Notes under the pieces: generated by a model
The model's database searches: none
What the model saw: only the letters and a program-made list of their open reading frames with translations
What the model was told of the DNA's origin: nothing
Source: Protula sp. h YS-2021
Lineage: Eukaryota; Annelida; Polychaeta; Sabellida; Serpulidae
NCBI GenBank assembly: GCA_949752745.1
Contig: OX457034.1
Location: 3,981,646 to 4,045,645 of the forward strand
DNA length: 64,000 bases
Reading direction: 5' to 3'
Program-made: the position numbers and the translations under genes
Shown: positions 1 to 10,804 of the stretch, one piece after another
Layout of the letters: each line of letters starts with the position of its first letter
Numbering within the stretch: position 1 is the stretch's first letter

Positions 1-320
1 ATCACAGTCTCGATAACTCGGTTAACAAGCCACGCAACTGAACGAAAATATCTGTTTAATTCCTTGTGACTGTCCTTGCAGACGTGCCTCCTTTCATGTG
101 TTTATTTCAGGCATGCAATCAAGACACACAACCAGGCCTGCTCAGAAGGAACTATAATTTACTTTAAGAGAATTGCTGTAAAGAAACTGCACTGATTGCT
201 ATTCACAATCAAATAAACAAGCGACTTCCCTACGCAGAAATCCTTATGTCAAAACCTTTCATGTCCAGATGTGTCTAAATATATCCCATTCAGGTACTGT
301 ATACAGATCTCACACTGCTG
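1..320. other. No recognised feature
   Basis: Non-repetitive AT-leaning DNA before the first minisatellite. I see no coding frame, RNA gene or repeat that I can support here. Confidence 0.5.
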
Positions 321-3300
321 AGGAAATGACCTCCGGGGAACATACACGTCTAAGGAAGGGACACCACTAAAAGAATGGACCTTCGAGGAACATGTACGTC
401 TGAGGAAGTGACATCACTGAGAAAATGGACCTCTGAGGAACATACACGTCTGAGGAAGGGACATCACTGAGAAAATGGACCTCCGAGGAACATACACGTT
501 CTAAGGAAGGGACATCACTGAGAAAATGGACCTCCGAGGAACATACACGTTCTAAGGAAGGGACATCACTGAGAAAATGGACCTCCGAGGAACATACACG
601 TCTGAGGAAGGGACATCACTGAGAAAATGGACCTCCGAGGAACATGTACGTCTGAGGAAGTGACATTACTGAGAAAATGGACCTCTGAGGAACATACACG
701 TCTGAGGAAGGGACATCACTGAGAAAATGGACCTCCGAGGAGCATACACGTTCTAAGGAAGGGACATCACTGAGAAAATGGACCTCCGAGGAACATACAC
801 GTCTGAGGAAGGGACATCACTGAGAAAATGGACCTCCGAGGAACATACACGTCTGAGGAAGGGACATCACTGAGAAAATGGACCTCTGAGGAACATACAC
901 GTCTGAGGAAGGGACATCACTGAGAAAATGGACCTCCGAGGAACATACACGTTCTAAGGAAGGGACATCACTGAGAAAATGGACCTCTGAGGAACATACA
1001 CGTCTGAGGAAGGGACATCACTGAGAAAATGGACCTCCGAGGAACATACACGTCTGAGGAAGGGACATCACTGAGAAAATGGACCTCTGAGGAACATACA
1101 CGTTCTAAGGAAGGGACATCACTGAGAAAAAGGACCTCCGAGGAACATACACGTCTGAGGAAGGGACATCACTGAGAAAATGTACCTCCGAGGAACATGT
1201 ACGTCTGAGGAAGTGAAGTGACATCACTGAGAAAATGGACCTCTGAGGAACATACACGTCTGAGGAAGGGACATCACTGAGAAAATGGACCTCCGAGGAA
1301 CATACACGTTCTAAGGAAGGGACATCACTGAGAAAATGGACCTCCGAGGAACATACACGTCTGAGGAAGGGACATCACTGAGAAAATGGACCTCCGAGGA
1401 ACATACACGTCTGAGGAAGGGACATCACAGAGAAAATGGACCTCTGAGGAACATACACGTCTGAGGAAGGGACATCACTGAGAAAATGGACCTCTGAGGA
1501 ACATACACGTCTGAGGAAGGGACATCACTGAGAAAATGGACCTCCGAGGAACATGCACGTCTGAGGAAGGGACATCACTGAGAAAATGGACTTCAGAGGA
1601 ACATACACGTTCTAAGGAAGGGACATCACTGAGAAAATGGACCTCCGAGGACCATACACGGCTGAGGAAGGGACATCACTGAGAAAATGGACCTCCGAGG
1701 AACATACACGTCTGAGGAAGGGACATCACTGAGAAAATGGACCTCCGAGGACCATACACGGCTGAGGAAGGGACATCACTGAGAAAATGGACCTCCGAGG
1801 AACATACACGTCTGAGGAAGGGACATCACTGAGAAAATGAACTTACGAGGAACATACACGTTTTAAGGAAGGGACATCACAGAGAAAATGGACTTCCGAG
1901 GAACATGCACGTCTGAGGAAGGGACATCACTGAGAAAATGGACCTCCGAGGAACATACACGTCTGAGGAAGGGACATCACTGAGAAAATGGACCTCCGAG
2001 GACCATACACGGCTGAGGAAGGGACATCACTGAGAAAATGGACCTCCGAGGAACATACACGTCTGAGGAAGGGACATCACTGAGAAAATGAACTTCCGAG
2101 GAACATACACGTTCTAAGGAAGGGACATCACAGAGAAAATGGACTTCCGAGGAACATGCACGTCTGAAGGAGGGACATCACTGAGAAAATGGACCTCCGA
2201 GGAACATACAAGTCTGACGAAGGGACATCACTGAGAAAATGGATCTCTGAGGAACATACACGTCTGAGGAAGGGACATCACTGAGAAAATGGACCTCCGA
2301 GGAACATGCACGTCTGAGGAAAGGACATCACTGAGAAAATGGACCTCCGAGGAACATACACGTCTGAGGAAGGGACATCACTGAGAAAATGGACCTCCGA
2401 GGAACATACACGTCTGAGGAATGGACATCACTGAGAAAATGGACCTCCGTGGAACATACACGTCTGAGGAAGGGACATCACTGAGAAAATGAACTTACGA
2501 GGAACATACACGTCTGAGGAAGGGACATCACTGAGAAAATGGACCTCCGAGGAACATACACGTCTGAGGAAGGGACATCACTGAGAAAATGGACTTCCGA
2601 GGAACATACACGTCTGAGGAAGGGACATCACTGAGAAAATGAACTTACGAGGAACATACACGTTTTAAGGAAGGGACATCACAGAGAAAATGGACTTCCG
2701 AGAAACATGCACGTCTGAGGAAGGGACATCACTGAGAAAATGGACCTCCGAGGAACATACACGTCTGAGGAAGGGACATCACTGAGAAAATGAACTTACG
2801 TGGAACATACACGTTTTAAGGAAGGGACATCACAGAGAAAATGGACTTCCGAGGAACATGCACGTCTGAGGAAGGGACATCACTGAGAAAATGGACCTCT
2901 GAGGAACATACACGTCTGAGGAAGGGACATCACTGAGAAAATGGACCTCTGAGGAACATACACGTCTGAGGAAGGGACATCACTGAGAAAATGGACCTCC
3001 GAGGAACATGCACGTCTGAGGAAGGGACATCACTGAGAAAATGGACTTCCGAGGAACATACACGTTCTAAGGAAGGGACATCACTGAGAAAATGGACCTC
3101 TGAGGGACATACACGTCTGAGGAAGGGACATCACTGAGAAAATGGACCTCCGAGGAACATGCACGTCTGAGGAAGGGACATCACTGAGAAAATGGACTTC
3201 CGAGGAACATACACGTTCTAAGGAAGGGACATCACTGAGAAAATGGACCTCTGAGGGACATACACGTCTGAGGAAGGGACATCACAAAGAAAATGGACCT

Positions 3301-4600
3301 CTGAGGAACATACACGTCTGAGGAAGGGACATCACTGAGAAAATGGACCTCTGAGGAACATACACGTCTGAGGAAGGGACATCACTGAGAAAATGGACCT
3401 CCGAGGAACATACACGCCTGAGGAAGGGACATCACTGAGAAAATGGACCTCCGAGGAACATACACGTCTGAGGAAGGGACATCACTGAGAAAATGGACCT
3501 CCGAGGACCATACACGGCTGAGGAAGGGACATCACTGAGAAAATGGACCTCCGAGGAACATACACGTCTGAGGAAGGGACATCACTGAGAAAATGAACTT
3601 ACGAGGAACATACACGTTTTAAGGAAGGGACATCACAGAGAAAATGGACTTCCGAGGAACATGCACGTCTGAGGAAGGGACATCACTGAGAAAATGGACC
3701 TCCGAGGAACATACACGTCTGAGGAAGGGACATCACTGAGAAAATGGACCTCCGAGGACCATACACGGCTGAGGAAGGGACATCACTGAGAAAATGGACC
3801 TCCGAGGAACATACACGTCTGAGGAAGGGACATCACTGAGAAAATGGACCTCCGAGGAACATACACGTCTGAGGAATGGACATCACTGAGAAAATGGACC
3901 TCCGAGGAACATACACGTCTGAGGAAGGGACATCACTGAGAAAATGAACTTACGAGGAACATTCACGTCTGAGGAAGGGACATCACTGAGAAAATGGACC
4001 TCCGAGGAACATACACGTCTGAGGAAGGGACATCACTGAGAAAATGGACTTCCGAGGAACATACACGTCTGAGGAAGGGACATCACTGAGAAAATGAACT
4101 TACGAGGAACATACACGTTTTAAGGAAGGGACATCACAGAGAAAATGGACTTCCGAGGAACATGCACGTCTGAGGAAGGGACATCACTGAGAAAATGGAC
4201 CTCCGAGGAACATACACGTCTGAGGAAGGGACATCACTGAGAAAATGAGCTTCCGAGGAACATACACGTTCTAAGGAAGGGACGTCACAGAGAAAATGGA
4301 CTTCCGAGGAACATGCACGTCTGAGGAAGGGACATCACTGAGAAAATGGACTTCCGAGGAACATACACGTCTAAGGAAGGGACACCACTGAAAGAATGGA
4401 CCTCCGAGGAACATACACGGCTGAGGAAGGGACATCACTGAGAAAATGTACCTCCGAGGAACATACACGTCTGAGGAAGGGGCACCGCTGAGGAAAGGGA
4501 CCTCCGAGGAACATGCACGTCTGAGGAAGGGGCACCGCTGAGGAAATGCACCTTCGGGGAACATACGTCTGAGGAAGGGGCACCGCGGAGGAAAGGGACC
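321..4600. repeat. 50-bp minisatellite, about 85 copies
   Basis: A tandem array whose unit is 50 bp (51 in copies with a TTCTAAGG variant) and contains GAGGAACATACACGTCTGAG followed by a GGGACATCACTGAGAAAATGG-like half. Variant units recur in the same order: the block near 2420-2770 is repeated near 3875-4225, about 1,455 bp apart, so larger blocks have duplicated inside the array. Open frames through it are by-products of the repeat and have no protein-like composition. Copies decay at the right end (4480-4600). Confidence 0.95.
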
Positions 4601-5994
4601 GAAGAACATACGAGCAATTCTGAGGAACAAGCATTAAGGTGGAACGAGCACTGCTGAGGAACCAGCATTAAGGAAGTACGGGTGCTGATGAGGAGATTAC
4701 CCCCGGGGGAGCCGCTTGGTAAGATATGGACACCCTCATGATATCACATGCCTATTCCAAAAAAAAAAAACGCGGAGAAGAGGTGAGAGGTAATTTTTAG
4801 GTCAGACGCAGTCCGCGCGGAGGAATCCCGGTCATCTGCCCCCCCCCCCCCCCCCTCCAAGTGGAGGGGTGGTCGCTTGCCCCCTCCATATACTATTTTT
4901 TCTTGGGTTCTTGGCTTACAAAGACACAATAAATAAATTTATATTTATTTTATTGAATGCATTGCACCTCGGTAAATTGCAATTCATCAATAAGAAACTA
5001 ATTGCAATTAGAATTGATATTAGTTTACGCATCAGTCTCTCCTAACATCAATATTGGTGAATAGATCAATGAAGATCAATTGTTTCAGAGACGAAGTAGA
5101 CGGGGACATCACAATTGCCTAATTTTTTAAAGATTTTTTTTTCCACTAAAAAAAGGAGGGGGGCAGATGACGACCCCTTCAAATTTCGGGGGGGGGGCAG
5201 TAGACCGGGTTGCAAAAAGGGGGGCAGTTGACTGGGGGGGGGGTAGTTGACCGGGGGGGTAGATGACCGTTTACCCGCGCGGAGTGCCAATTTCGTTCAA
5301 AATTTTTAATTAGTACTCCGCGTTTCCCACAAAAAGGGGTTATTTCAAATCATTCCGCGTTTGCTTAAAAAAGGAGTGTTATTTTTGAACAGCGCTCCGC
5401 GTTTAGGGGTCATTTTAAAGTGTAATGGACACGCATGGTAACGACCTGGCGCTTGAGTCCGCCCCCCTATCGGGATTACTCATGGCCGCTCTCAAATGCC
5501 GTCAGCGTCAAAAGTAGATTTGTAGTAGTGCCATCGCCAGCTGTCGCGATTTATTAATGGTAGAGTTTGGTACAGAGAGTGACATCACCAGGCCCGACTT
5601 CCAGTGAGCGATAACAGGATTTCTATAGCATTTCGATAACATCCCGATGCATAAATAAACGCCATAATCAATCTGTTCTTGCGGCATCACTGTATGCTGT
5701 GTACACAGTGTCGCTGCACATGACGTCATATAAACTAAGTTTTTCACCACCTTTTAGTCCGTGATCCGGTTATGGGTGCTTCGCCTTTGCAGCCCATTCA
5801 GACCAGTATGTCCATCGAATGTTTATTTACCTACGTCTATTCAATGCTGAGATAAAGACGCTGCATAGACTTATATAGACGTCATTTTACGGCTTTGACA
5901 AATACATTGAACTCTGGAAAGATAAGCATTTGCTCGAATGACGTCGAAACTTATAATTAAGACATTGAATGGGCGAGTTATGTTTACTGGGCAG
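4601..5994. other. Intergenic DNA with homopolymer tracts and a dispersed repeat
   Basis: No convincing gene. It contains C and G tracts (about 4841-4856 and 5188-5260), several GCGGAGTGCCA / ACTCCGCG blocks (5275-5405), and a segment near 4735-4830 that resembles 30655-30765. In both places a CATG-rich start is followed by a poly-A run, a GGAGA-rich stretch, a TAATTTT-GG-CAGAC stretch and GCGCGGAG or CGCGGAG. A CACGCATGGTAAC motif occurs at about 5431 and again at about 30842. These look like copies of one dispersed repeat family. Confidence 0.45.
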
Positions 5995-7669
5995 GACTGT
6001 GACCCAGTCGGGCATCCAGTCGCATAATCAGTCGGGCAACCTGTCGGACAGCCAGTCGGACAGCCAGTCGTATAATCAGTCGGGCATCCAGTCGCATAAT
6101 CAGTCGGGCAACCAGTCAGACAGCCAGTCGGACAGCCAGTCAGACTCCCACTCGGACAGCCATCGTATAATCAGTCGGGCCAGTCAGAGATCAGGTCGGA
6201 TAACCAGTCAGACAGCCAGTGGGACAGCCAGTCAGATAGTCAGTCGGACAGCCAGTCAGACTGCCAGTCGGGCAACCAGTCAGGCAGCCAGTAAGACATC
6301 AAGTCGGACAGCCAGTCAGACAGCAAGTCGGACACCCAGTCAGACAACCACTCAGACAGCCAGTCATATAGCCAGTCAGGGTTCGCGCTGGGTTCTCAGA
6401 AAAGTGAGTCAAAAAAGAAAAGTGTGACTCAGTGGACAAAAACCCCGCCAACGCGAATCCTGCAGTCAGACAGCAAGTCGGACAAACAATCGAAACAACC
6501 AGTCAGACAGCCAGTAAGACAACCAGTCAGACAGCCAGTCGAGCAACCAGTCGGGCAGCCAGTCGCATAATCAGTTCAGCAATCAATCAGACAGACAGTG
6601 GGACAGCCAGTTGGACAACCAGCCAGACAGCCAGACAGACAGCCAGTGGGACAACCAGTGAGACAACCAGTCGGACAACCAGTCGGACAGCCAGTTGGAC
6701 AGCCAGCCAGACAGCCATTCGGGCAACCAGTCGGACAACCAGTAGGACAGCCATTTGTATAATCAGTCTCGCAATTAGTCGGACAGCCAGTCGGACAGCC
6801 AATCAGACAACAGCCAGTCAGACAGAATTTGTATAATCAGTTCCACAACCAGTCACAAAGGCAGTAGGACAACCAGCCAGACAACCAGTCAGACAATCAG
6901 TCAGATAACCAATCGGACAGTCAGTCAGACAGCCAGTTGGACAGCCAGCCAGACCGCCAGTCGGACAGCCAGTGGGACAACCAGTCAGAGAGCGAGTAAA
7001 CATCCAGTCGGACAATCAGTCGGACAGCCGTCAGACAGCCAGTCGGATAGCCAGGCAGACAGCCAGTCGGATAGCCAGTAAGACAACCAGTCAGGCAGCT
7101 AGCTAGACAGCCAGTCGGACAACCAGTCGGACAGCCACTCAGTCAGCCAGTCGGACAGCTAGTCAGACAGCAAGTCGGACACGCAGTCAAACAGCCAGTC
7201 ATATAGCCAGTCAGTGTTCGCACTGGTTTCTCAGGAAAGTGAGTCAAAAAAGAAAAGTGTGACTCAGTTGGGTCCAGAAAACTCGGTGGGTTCCCGAAAA
7301 AGTGAGTCATTTCGTAAAAAAAATGCCCAAAAAGTGGACAAAAACCCCGCCAACGCGAACCCTGCAGTCAGACAGTCAGTCGGACAAACAATCGAAACAA
7401 CCAATCAGACAGCCAATAAGACAACCAGTCAGACAGCCAGTCGAGCAACCAGTCGGACAGCCAGCCGGAGAACCAGTCACACAATAAGTCGGATAGTGAG
7501 TCACGCAACCGGTCAGACAGCCAGTAAGACACCCAGTGGCACAACCAGTCGGACAGCCACACGGGCAGTGGACAGCCAGTCGGACAACCAGTCGGAGAGC
7601 CAGTCAGACAGTCAGCCAGACAACCAACCGGACAGCCAGTCGGACAACCAGCCGGACAGCCAGACAGAC
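5995..7669. repeat. CAGTCGGACAGC-type satellite, left of the Polinton
   Basis: A 12-bp based satellite (CAGTCGGACAGC, CAGTCGGACAAC, CAGTCAGACAGC and so on). Longer blocks are duplicated: 6380-6550 resembles 7215-7450, both containing AAAGTGTGACTCAG and GGACAAAAACCCCGCCAACG. The stretch around 6600-6890 is repeated beyond the Polinton at about 25250-25590, both containing ATTTGTATAATCAGT twice. The array is therefore continuous with 25249-26005 apart from the Polinton inserted in it. Frames through it translate to low-complexity SQSD/TASQ-type peptides and are not taken as genes. Confidence 0.92.
7664..7669. other. Polinton target-site duplication, left copy
   Basis: ACAGAC immediately before the first base of the element (AGTAGTGTAG at 7670). 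The same hexamer follows the last base of the element at 25243-25248. Six base pairs is the duplication length made by Polinton integrases. Confidence 0.85.
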
Positions 7670-8035
7670 AGTAGTGTAGAAAGAGGGGTTCTGCGCCACT
7701 TTGTGACGTCATACTGTCTGGAAGTGACGTCATCATGTCTGGACCGGAAGTGTTGTCTGGAGCGGAAGTGTTGTCTGGAGCGGAAGTGTTGTCTGGACCG
7801 GAAGTGCTGTCTGGAGCGGAAGTCATGATAAGCGTTAGGATAGGCGCGGCCATCCATGAGGTCATAATGAGGTCATGATGAGGTCATACTGTCTGGAGCG
7901 AAAGTCTGGAGCGAAAGTCTGGAGTTAAAGTTGTTTGAAAGTGTTGGCCGAGTCAATCATCATGAAGTCAACGAACTCCACCTGTCAATCAGTGTAACCA
8001 TGGCAACAGACCCTAAAAAGCCAGGACCCCCCCCC

Positions 8036-8862
8036 CTCGAAATTGTGATTTGTGCATATTTATCCGTTTCAGACGATTCTGAACATTTTTCATTTTTTGG
8101 GTCGACCACCCCCCCCCCCTCGAAATTGTAATTTTTGCATATTTATCCGTTTCAGACGATTCTGAACATTTTTCATTTTTTGGGTCGACCACCCCCCCCC
8201 CCCCTCGAAATTGTGATTTTTGCATATTTATCCGTTTCAGACGATTCTGAACATTTTTCATTTTTTGGGTCGACCGACCCCCCCCCCCCCCTCGAAATTG
8301 TAATTTTTGCATATTTATCCGTTTCAGACGATTCTGAACATTTTTCATTTTTTGGGTCGACCGACCCCCCCCCCCCTCGAAATTGTGATTTTTGCATATT
8401 TATCCGTTTCAGACGATTCTGAACATTTTTCATTTTTTGGGTCGACCACCCCCCCCCCCCCTCGAAATTGTAATTTTGCATATTTATCCGTTTCAGACGA
8501 TTCTGAACATTTATCATTTTTTGGGTCGACCGACCCCCCCCCCCCCCTCGAAATTGTAATTTTTGCATATTTATCCGTTTCAGACGATTCTGAACATTTT
8601 TTAATTTTTTGGGTCGACCACCCCCCCCCCCTCGAAATTGTAATTTTTGCATATTTATCCGTTTCAGACGATTCTGAACATTTTTCATTTTTTTGGGTCG
8701 ACCGACCCCCCCCCCCCCCCCCCCCTCGAAATTGTGATTTTTGCATATTTATCCGTTTCAGACGATTCTGAACATTTTTCATTTTTTGGGTCGACCGACC
8801 CCCCCCCCCCCCCCTCGAAATTGTGATTTTTGCATATTTATCCGTTTCAGACGATTCTGAAC
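8036..8862 (+). repeat. 83-95 bp poly-C tandem repeat within left TIR, 10 copies
   Basis: Each unit is a run of about 8-24 C followed by TCGAAATTGTGATTTTTGCA, then an ATTTATCCGTTTCAGACG stretch, TTCTGAACATTTTTC and TTTTGGGTCGACC. I count ten starts of TCGAAATTGT (about 8038 to 8814). Length variation is nearly all in the C run. The right TIR carries the same unit on the other strand in about six copies, so copy number has drifted since the ends were last equalised. Open frames here are repeat artefacts. Confidence 0.93.
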
Positions 8863-8873
8863 ATATACACAAC

Positions 8874-9068
8874 TAAAATTCTGCTGAGTCAGCAATTTTA
8901 ACAATTTTGACCAAGTTTGAAAAGTTACACACCATATTTTGATTACATGGAAGTAGCATAAAAGCATGAGTGAAACATAAATGTGATACATTCTGCTGAG
9001 TCAACAATTTTTGAACGAGTATTGAATAAGTTTGAACAAGTTACACACCATCAAAGTTTTATAAAAGG
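8874..9068 (+). promoter_or_regulatory. Two tandem MARE-TATA promoter modules, left end
   Basis: Module 1: TGCTGAGTCAGCA (8882-8894), a perfect Maf recognition palindrome with an AP-1 core, then AAGTTACACACCAT and CATAAAAG (8957-8964). Module 2: TGCTGAGTCAACA (8994-9006), again AAGTTACACACCAT, then TATAAAAG (9060-9067). The second TATA is about 30 bases before the ATG at 9094, which fixes that start. Both modules are mirrored at the right end (23220-23372). Factor binding is inferred from the motifs only. Confidence 0.7.
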
Positions 9069-9093
9069 AAGAGTGACGAGAAAAGACTTCACA

Positions 9094-9528
9094 ATGTCGG
9101 CATTACTTCTTGACAGATGTATGACTATGGATGACGTCTTCAAAGTGAACTATATTAACTATGTGTTTTCAAAGCTTCCTGCTTTTGAATCGGATTGGAT
9201 GCTGCAAGTGAAGAATTTGCATATGCATTGGGAAGCTGTGGGAAAGGCTATTCCAAGAGATCGTTTCATCCGCTCGTTTCTACATGAATGTGAAGAACTG
9301 CATTTACTATCAACTTACAACATTGATTTAGCATTTATCAACGCGAATACAATTTGGGCAACTGACCTCATGTTAGTTGTAGCTACTAGAATTATTCTAC
9401 ATTATGATGATGATGTTCCAAATAATGTATCAGACCTTGTTCGATTCAACCATGGACGAGTTGAAGTGAACTCAAAAGTTTGCAAGTTCTTTGAAAAGAA
9501 AGCTGACTCAGCAACCAGTTGGGTATAA
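9094..9528 (+). CDS. Unknown Polinton accessory protein
   Basis: A 144-aa protein of unknown function, the first plus-strand gene of the element. The open frame extends upstream to 8983, but the TATA box at 9060-9067 lies inside that extension, so I start at ATG 9094 (MSALLLDRC). The protein looks soluble and helical, with no signal peptide or membrane segment. A central WEAV...RFI...HECEEL stretch loosely resembles WDVV...RFLGECYKI in the protein at 10281-10607, which could mean an old duplication; the resemblance is weak. Its TAA stop (9526-9528) lies inside the TATA box of the next gene. Confidence 0.65.
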   Translation: MSALLLDRCMTMDDVFKVNYINYVFSKLPAFESDWMLQVKNLHMHWEAVGKAIPRDRFIRSFLHECEELHLLSTYNIDLAFINANTIWATDLMLVVATRIILHYDDDVPNNVSDLVRFNHGRVEVNSKVCKFFEKKADSATSWV

Positions 9529-9530
9529 AA
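9501..9530 (+). promoter_or_regulatory. MARE-like site plus TATA box nested with a stop codon
   Basis: AGCTGACTCAGCA (9501-9513) matches the 13-bp MARE at 12 positions, and TATAAAA (9524-9530) follows 10 bases later. The TAA of the preceding gene (9526-9528) is part of this TATA box. The next in-frame ATG is at 9609, in CAGCCATGG context. Confidence 0.6.
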
Positions 9531-9608
9531 GGGAGTGAACTCAGCAGAGTGAAGTCATTTCTCAGCAGACAGTTGGAGGGAGTGGATCATCAATACATTG
9601 TTGCAGCC

Positions 9609-10256
9609 ATGGAGAACAAGACAAGCAACGCAACGCAGCGCAGCAGCAGCTTTAAAATTAGTGCTAACTTAACCATTACTGTGGAGCATGGAGAATATGG
9701 GCCATTTCTACGCATCACACGTGGAGAGAGATGGTGTGCTTATTCACCATCTTTGTGGAAGATTGTGTGCCAGAGCTTGAAAAATTTACGCGACATTGGC
9801 TTCAAACTATACTTAACGCAAACGAAGTGGCTTGAAGTCATTTCATACTTGGATATGCGCTATGTGAGTTTTGTGCGCACGTCACGGTTTGAAGGGAAAG
9901 AATACACACATCACATCAACATGAATGATGGTGAATGGGAGACACTGCTTCAGGAGATGGACAACATCAACTCAGCCCTATCACCATGTGAGGAATGTCA
10001 TGACAAGAAAACAATCATCAAGCTGCAAAAGGATGGTCGGATGAAGGTGTCAAAGCTATCCAAGAAAAGGCTGACTGAAGTTCAGTTGGAGAACATGAAC
10101 GTACAAAATCAACTTGGACTTACCTGCGACTATTGCGGTGCTTGTGGATATGTGGAAGATTATCATTGCCACTGCCACAAGTATAATTGCAAGTTGTGTG
10201 AACCAAACAACTTCTGCGGCAAGTGTGGAGTACTTAAAGTCAGTGAAGCAAAGTAA
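9609..10256 (+). CDS. PC4-like domain protein with C-terminal Cys/His cluster
   Basis: A 215-aa protein. The N-terminal two thirds (about residues 15-130) contain two beta-rich halves, each ending in a Leu/Trp helix signature (SPSLWKIVCQSL, then NDGEWETLLQEM), the pattern also seen in the minus-strand proteins at 18027-19407, one of which is a clear PC4 (transcription coactivator p15) type domain. A basic linker follows, then a probable zinc-binding tail (about residues 173-208) with CDYCGACGY, HCHCH and CKLC...CGKCG. PC4 proteins bind single-stranded DNA and act on RNA polymerase II transcription. A role in transcription or replication of the element is inference. The start at 9609 follows the TATA box at 9524; the frame is open upstream but only over the promoter. 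Confidence 0.6.
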   Translation: MENKTSNATQRSSSFKISANLTITVEHGEYGPFLRITRGERWCAYSPSLWKIVCQSLKNLRDIGFKLYLTQTKWLEVISYLDMRYVSFVRTSRFEGKEYTHHINMNDGEWETLLQEMDNINSALSPCEECHDKKTIIKLQKDGRMKVSKLSKKRLTEVQLENMNVQNQLGLTCDYCGACGYVEDYHCHCHKYNCKLCEPNNFCGKCGVLKVSEAK

Positions 10257-10280
10257 AAGCACACAAGACATTGAAACAAG

Positions 10281-10607
10281 ATGGACGCATGTTTTAAAAA
10301 TGCTTATATTGACTTGATGATTGCTAAACTTGCTTGCTATGGCACTCCAGACTATCAACTTTATCATTTGGATGCTTTTTGGGATGTTGTACATCATAGT
10401 CTTGATGTGATTGAACTGCATTCAAGATTTCTTGGAGAATGTTATAAAATTGGAATAGAAGAAGATCCTGACTTTGACTTTGATTCTGCACTTTATTCTG
10501 CTCGTACTGATGTTGAAGTATATATCACCGTAGTGGATCATTTGAGAGATTGTTGTAAAGAAGAAGAGGAAACCGAGCAGCTTTATCAGGTAACTTTAAA
10601 GATATAA
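10281..10607 (+). CDS. Unknown acidic Polinton accessory protein
   Basis: A 108-aa acidic protein (DPDFDFD, EEEETEQ) with no recognised domain. It begins 24 bases after the PC4-like gene without an obvious TATA of its own, so it may be read from the same transcript. Its first 55 residues show faint similarity to the protein at 9094-9528 (YI...KL, W..V, RFL.EC). The TAA stop (10605-10607) lies inside a TATAAAAA box for the following small frame. Confidence 0.6.
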   Translation: MDACFKNAYIDLMIAKLACYGTPDYQLYHLDAFWDVVHHSLDVIELHSRFLGECYKIGIEEDPDFDFDSALYSARTDVEVYITVVDHLRDCCKEEEETEQLYQVTLKI

Positions 10608-10610
10608 AAA
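10603..10610 (+). promoter_or_regulatory. TATA box overlapping the preceding stop codon
   Basis: TATAAAAA, 42 bases before the ATG at 10652. The stop codon of the previous gene is nested within it, as at 9524-9530. Confidence 0.5.
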
Positions 10611-10651
10611 CCTTTTAATCATCTTTATAACAACATAGTGAATTGATAACA

Positions 10652-10783
10652 ATGTTTTTCTTACTAGCAAATTTAGTTTTATGTGAGTGGTTTCATCGTA
10701 AACAAAGAAAGAATATGATAGAAGAGGCAGCAACTATATTAAAAGATATTTTATTACAGGAAGAAACCGATATGTCAGAATAA
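10652..10783 (+). CDS. Small 43-aa protein with hydrophobic N-terminus
   Basis: Encodes 43 residues beginning MFFLLANLVL, a short hydrophobic stretch, followed by a basic segment (HRKQRKN) and an acidic helical tail ending QEETDMSE. It could be a small membrane-anchored protein. Support is its position between a TATA box and the NADAR-like gene and its hydrophobic-basic-acidic organisation. Function unknown. Confidence 0.4.
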   Translation: MFFLLANLVLCEWFHRKQRKNMIEEAATILKDILLQEETDMSE

Positions 10784-10804
10784 AACAACAGAAGCAAAGT
10801 CAAC

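Larger units (their letters stand above)
7670..9078 (+). repeat. Left terminal inverted repeat
   Basis: Three zones match the right end in inverse orientation. The outer zone (7670-8036) has CRE palindromes TGACGTCA near 7703 and 7724, six or so copies of a GTGTTGTCTGGAGCGGAA-type 18-mer, and three GAGGTCAT repeats. The middle zone (8036-8862) is the poly-C tandem repeat. The inner zone (about 8866-9078) holds the promoter modules. The right counterpart is 25242 down to about 23211, but with about 980 extra bases between its inner and middle zones and fewer poly-C repeat copies. Confidence 0.85.

Noticed and set aside
5969..7865. Ser/Gln/Thr-rich frames of 130-200 codons
   Set aside because: Produced by the 12-bp CAGTCGGACAGC satellite; present in both directions with low-complexity content.
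8013..8872. Frames of 95-175 codons in the TIR, and their mirror at 24215-24923
   Set aside because: Translations of the poly-C tandem repeat in both strands; no start or promoter logic.
8983..9093. Longer N-terminus for the first Polinton gene
   Set aside because: The TATA box at 9060-9067 and a MARE copy at 8994-9006 lie within it, so transcription should start later.
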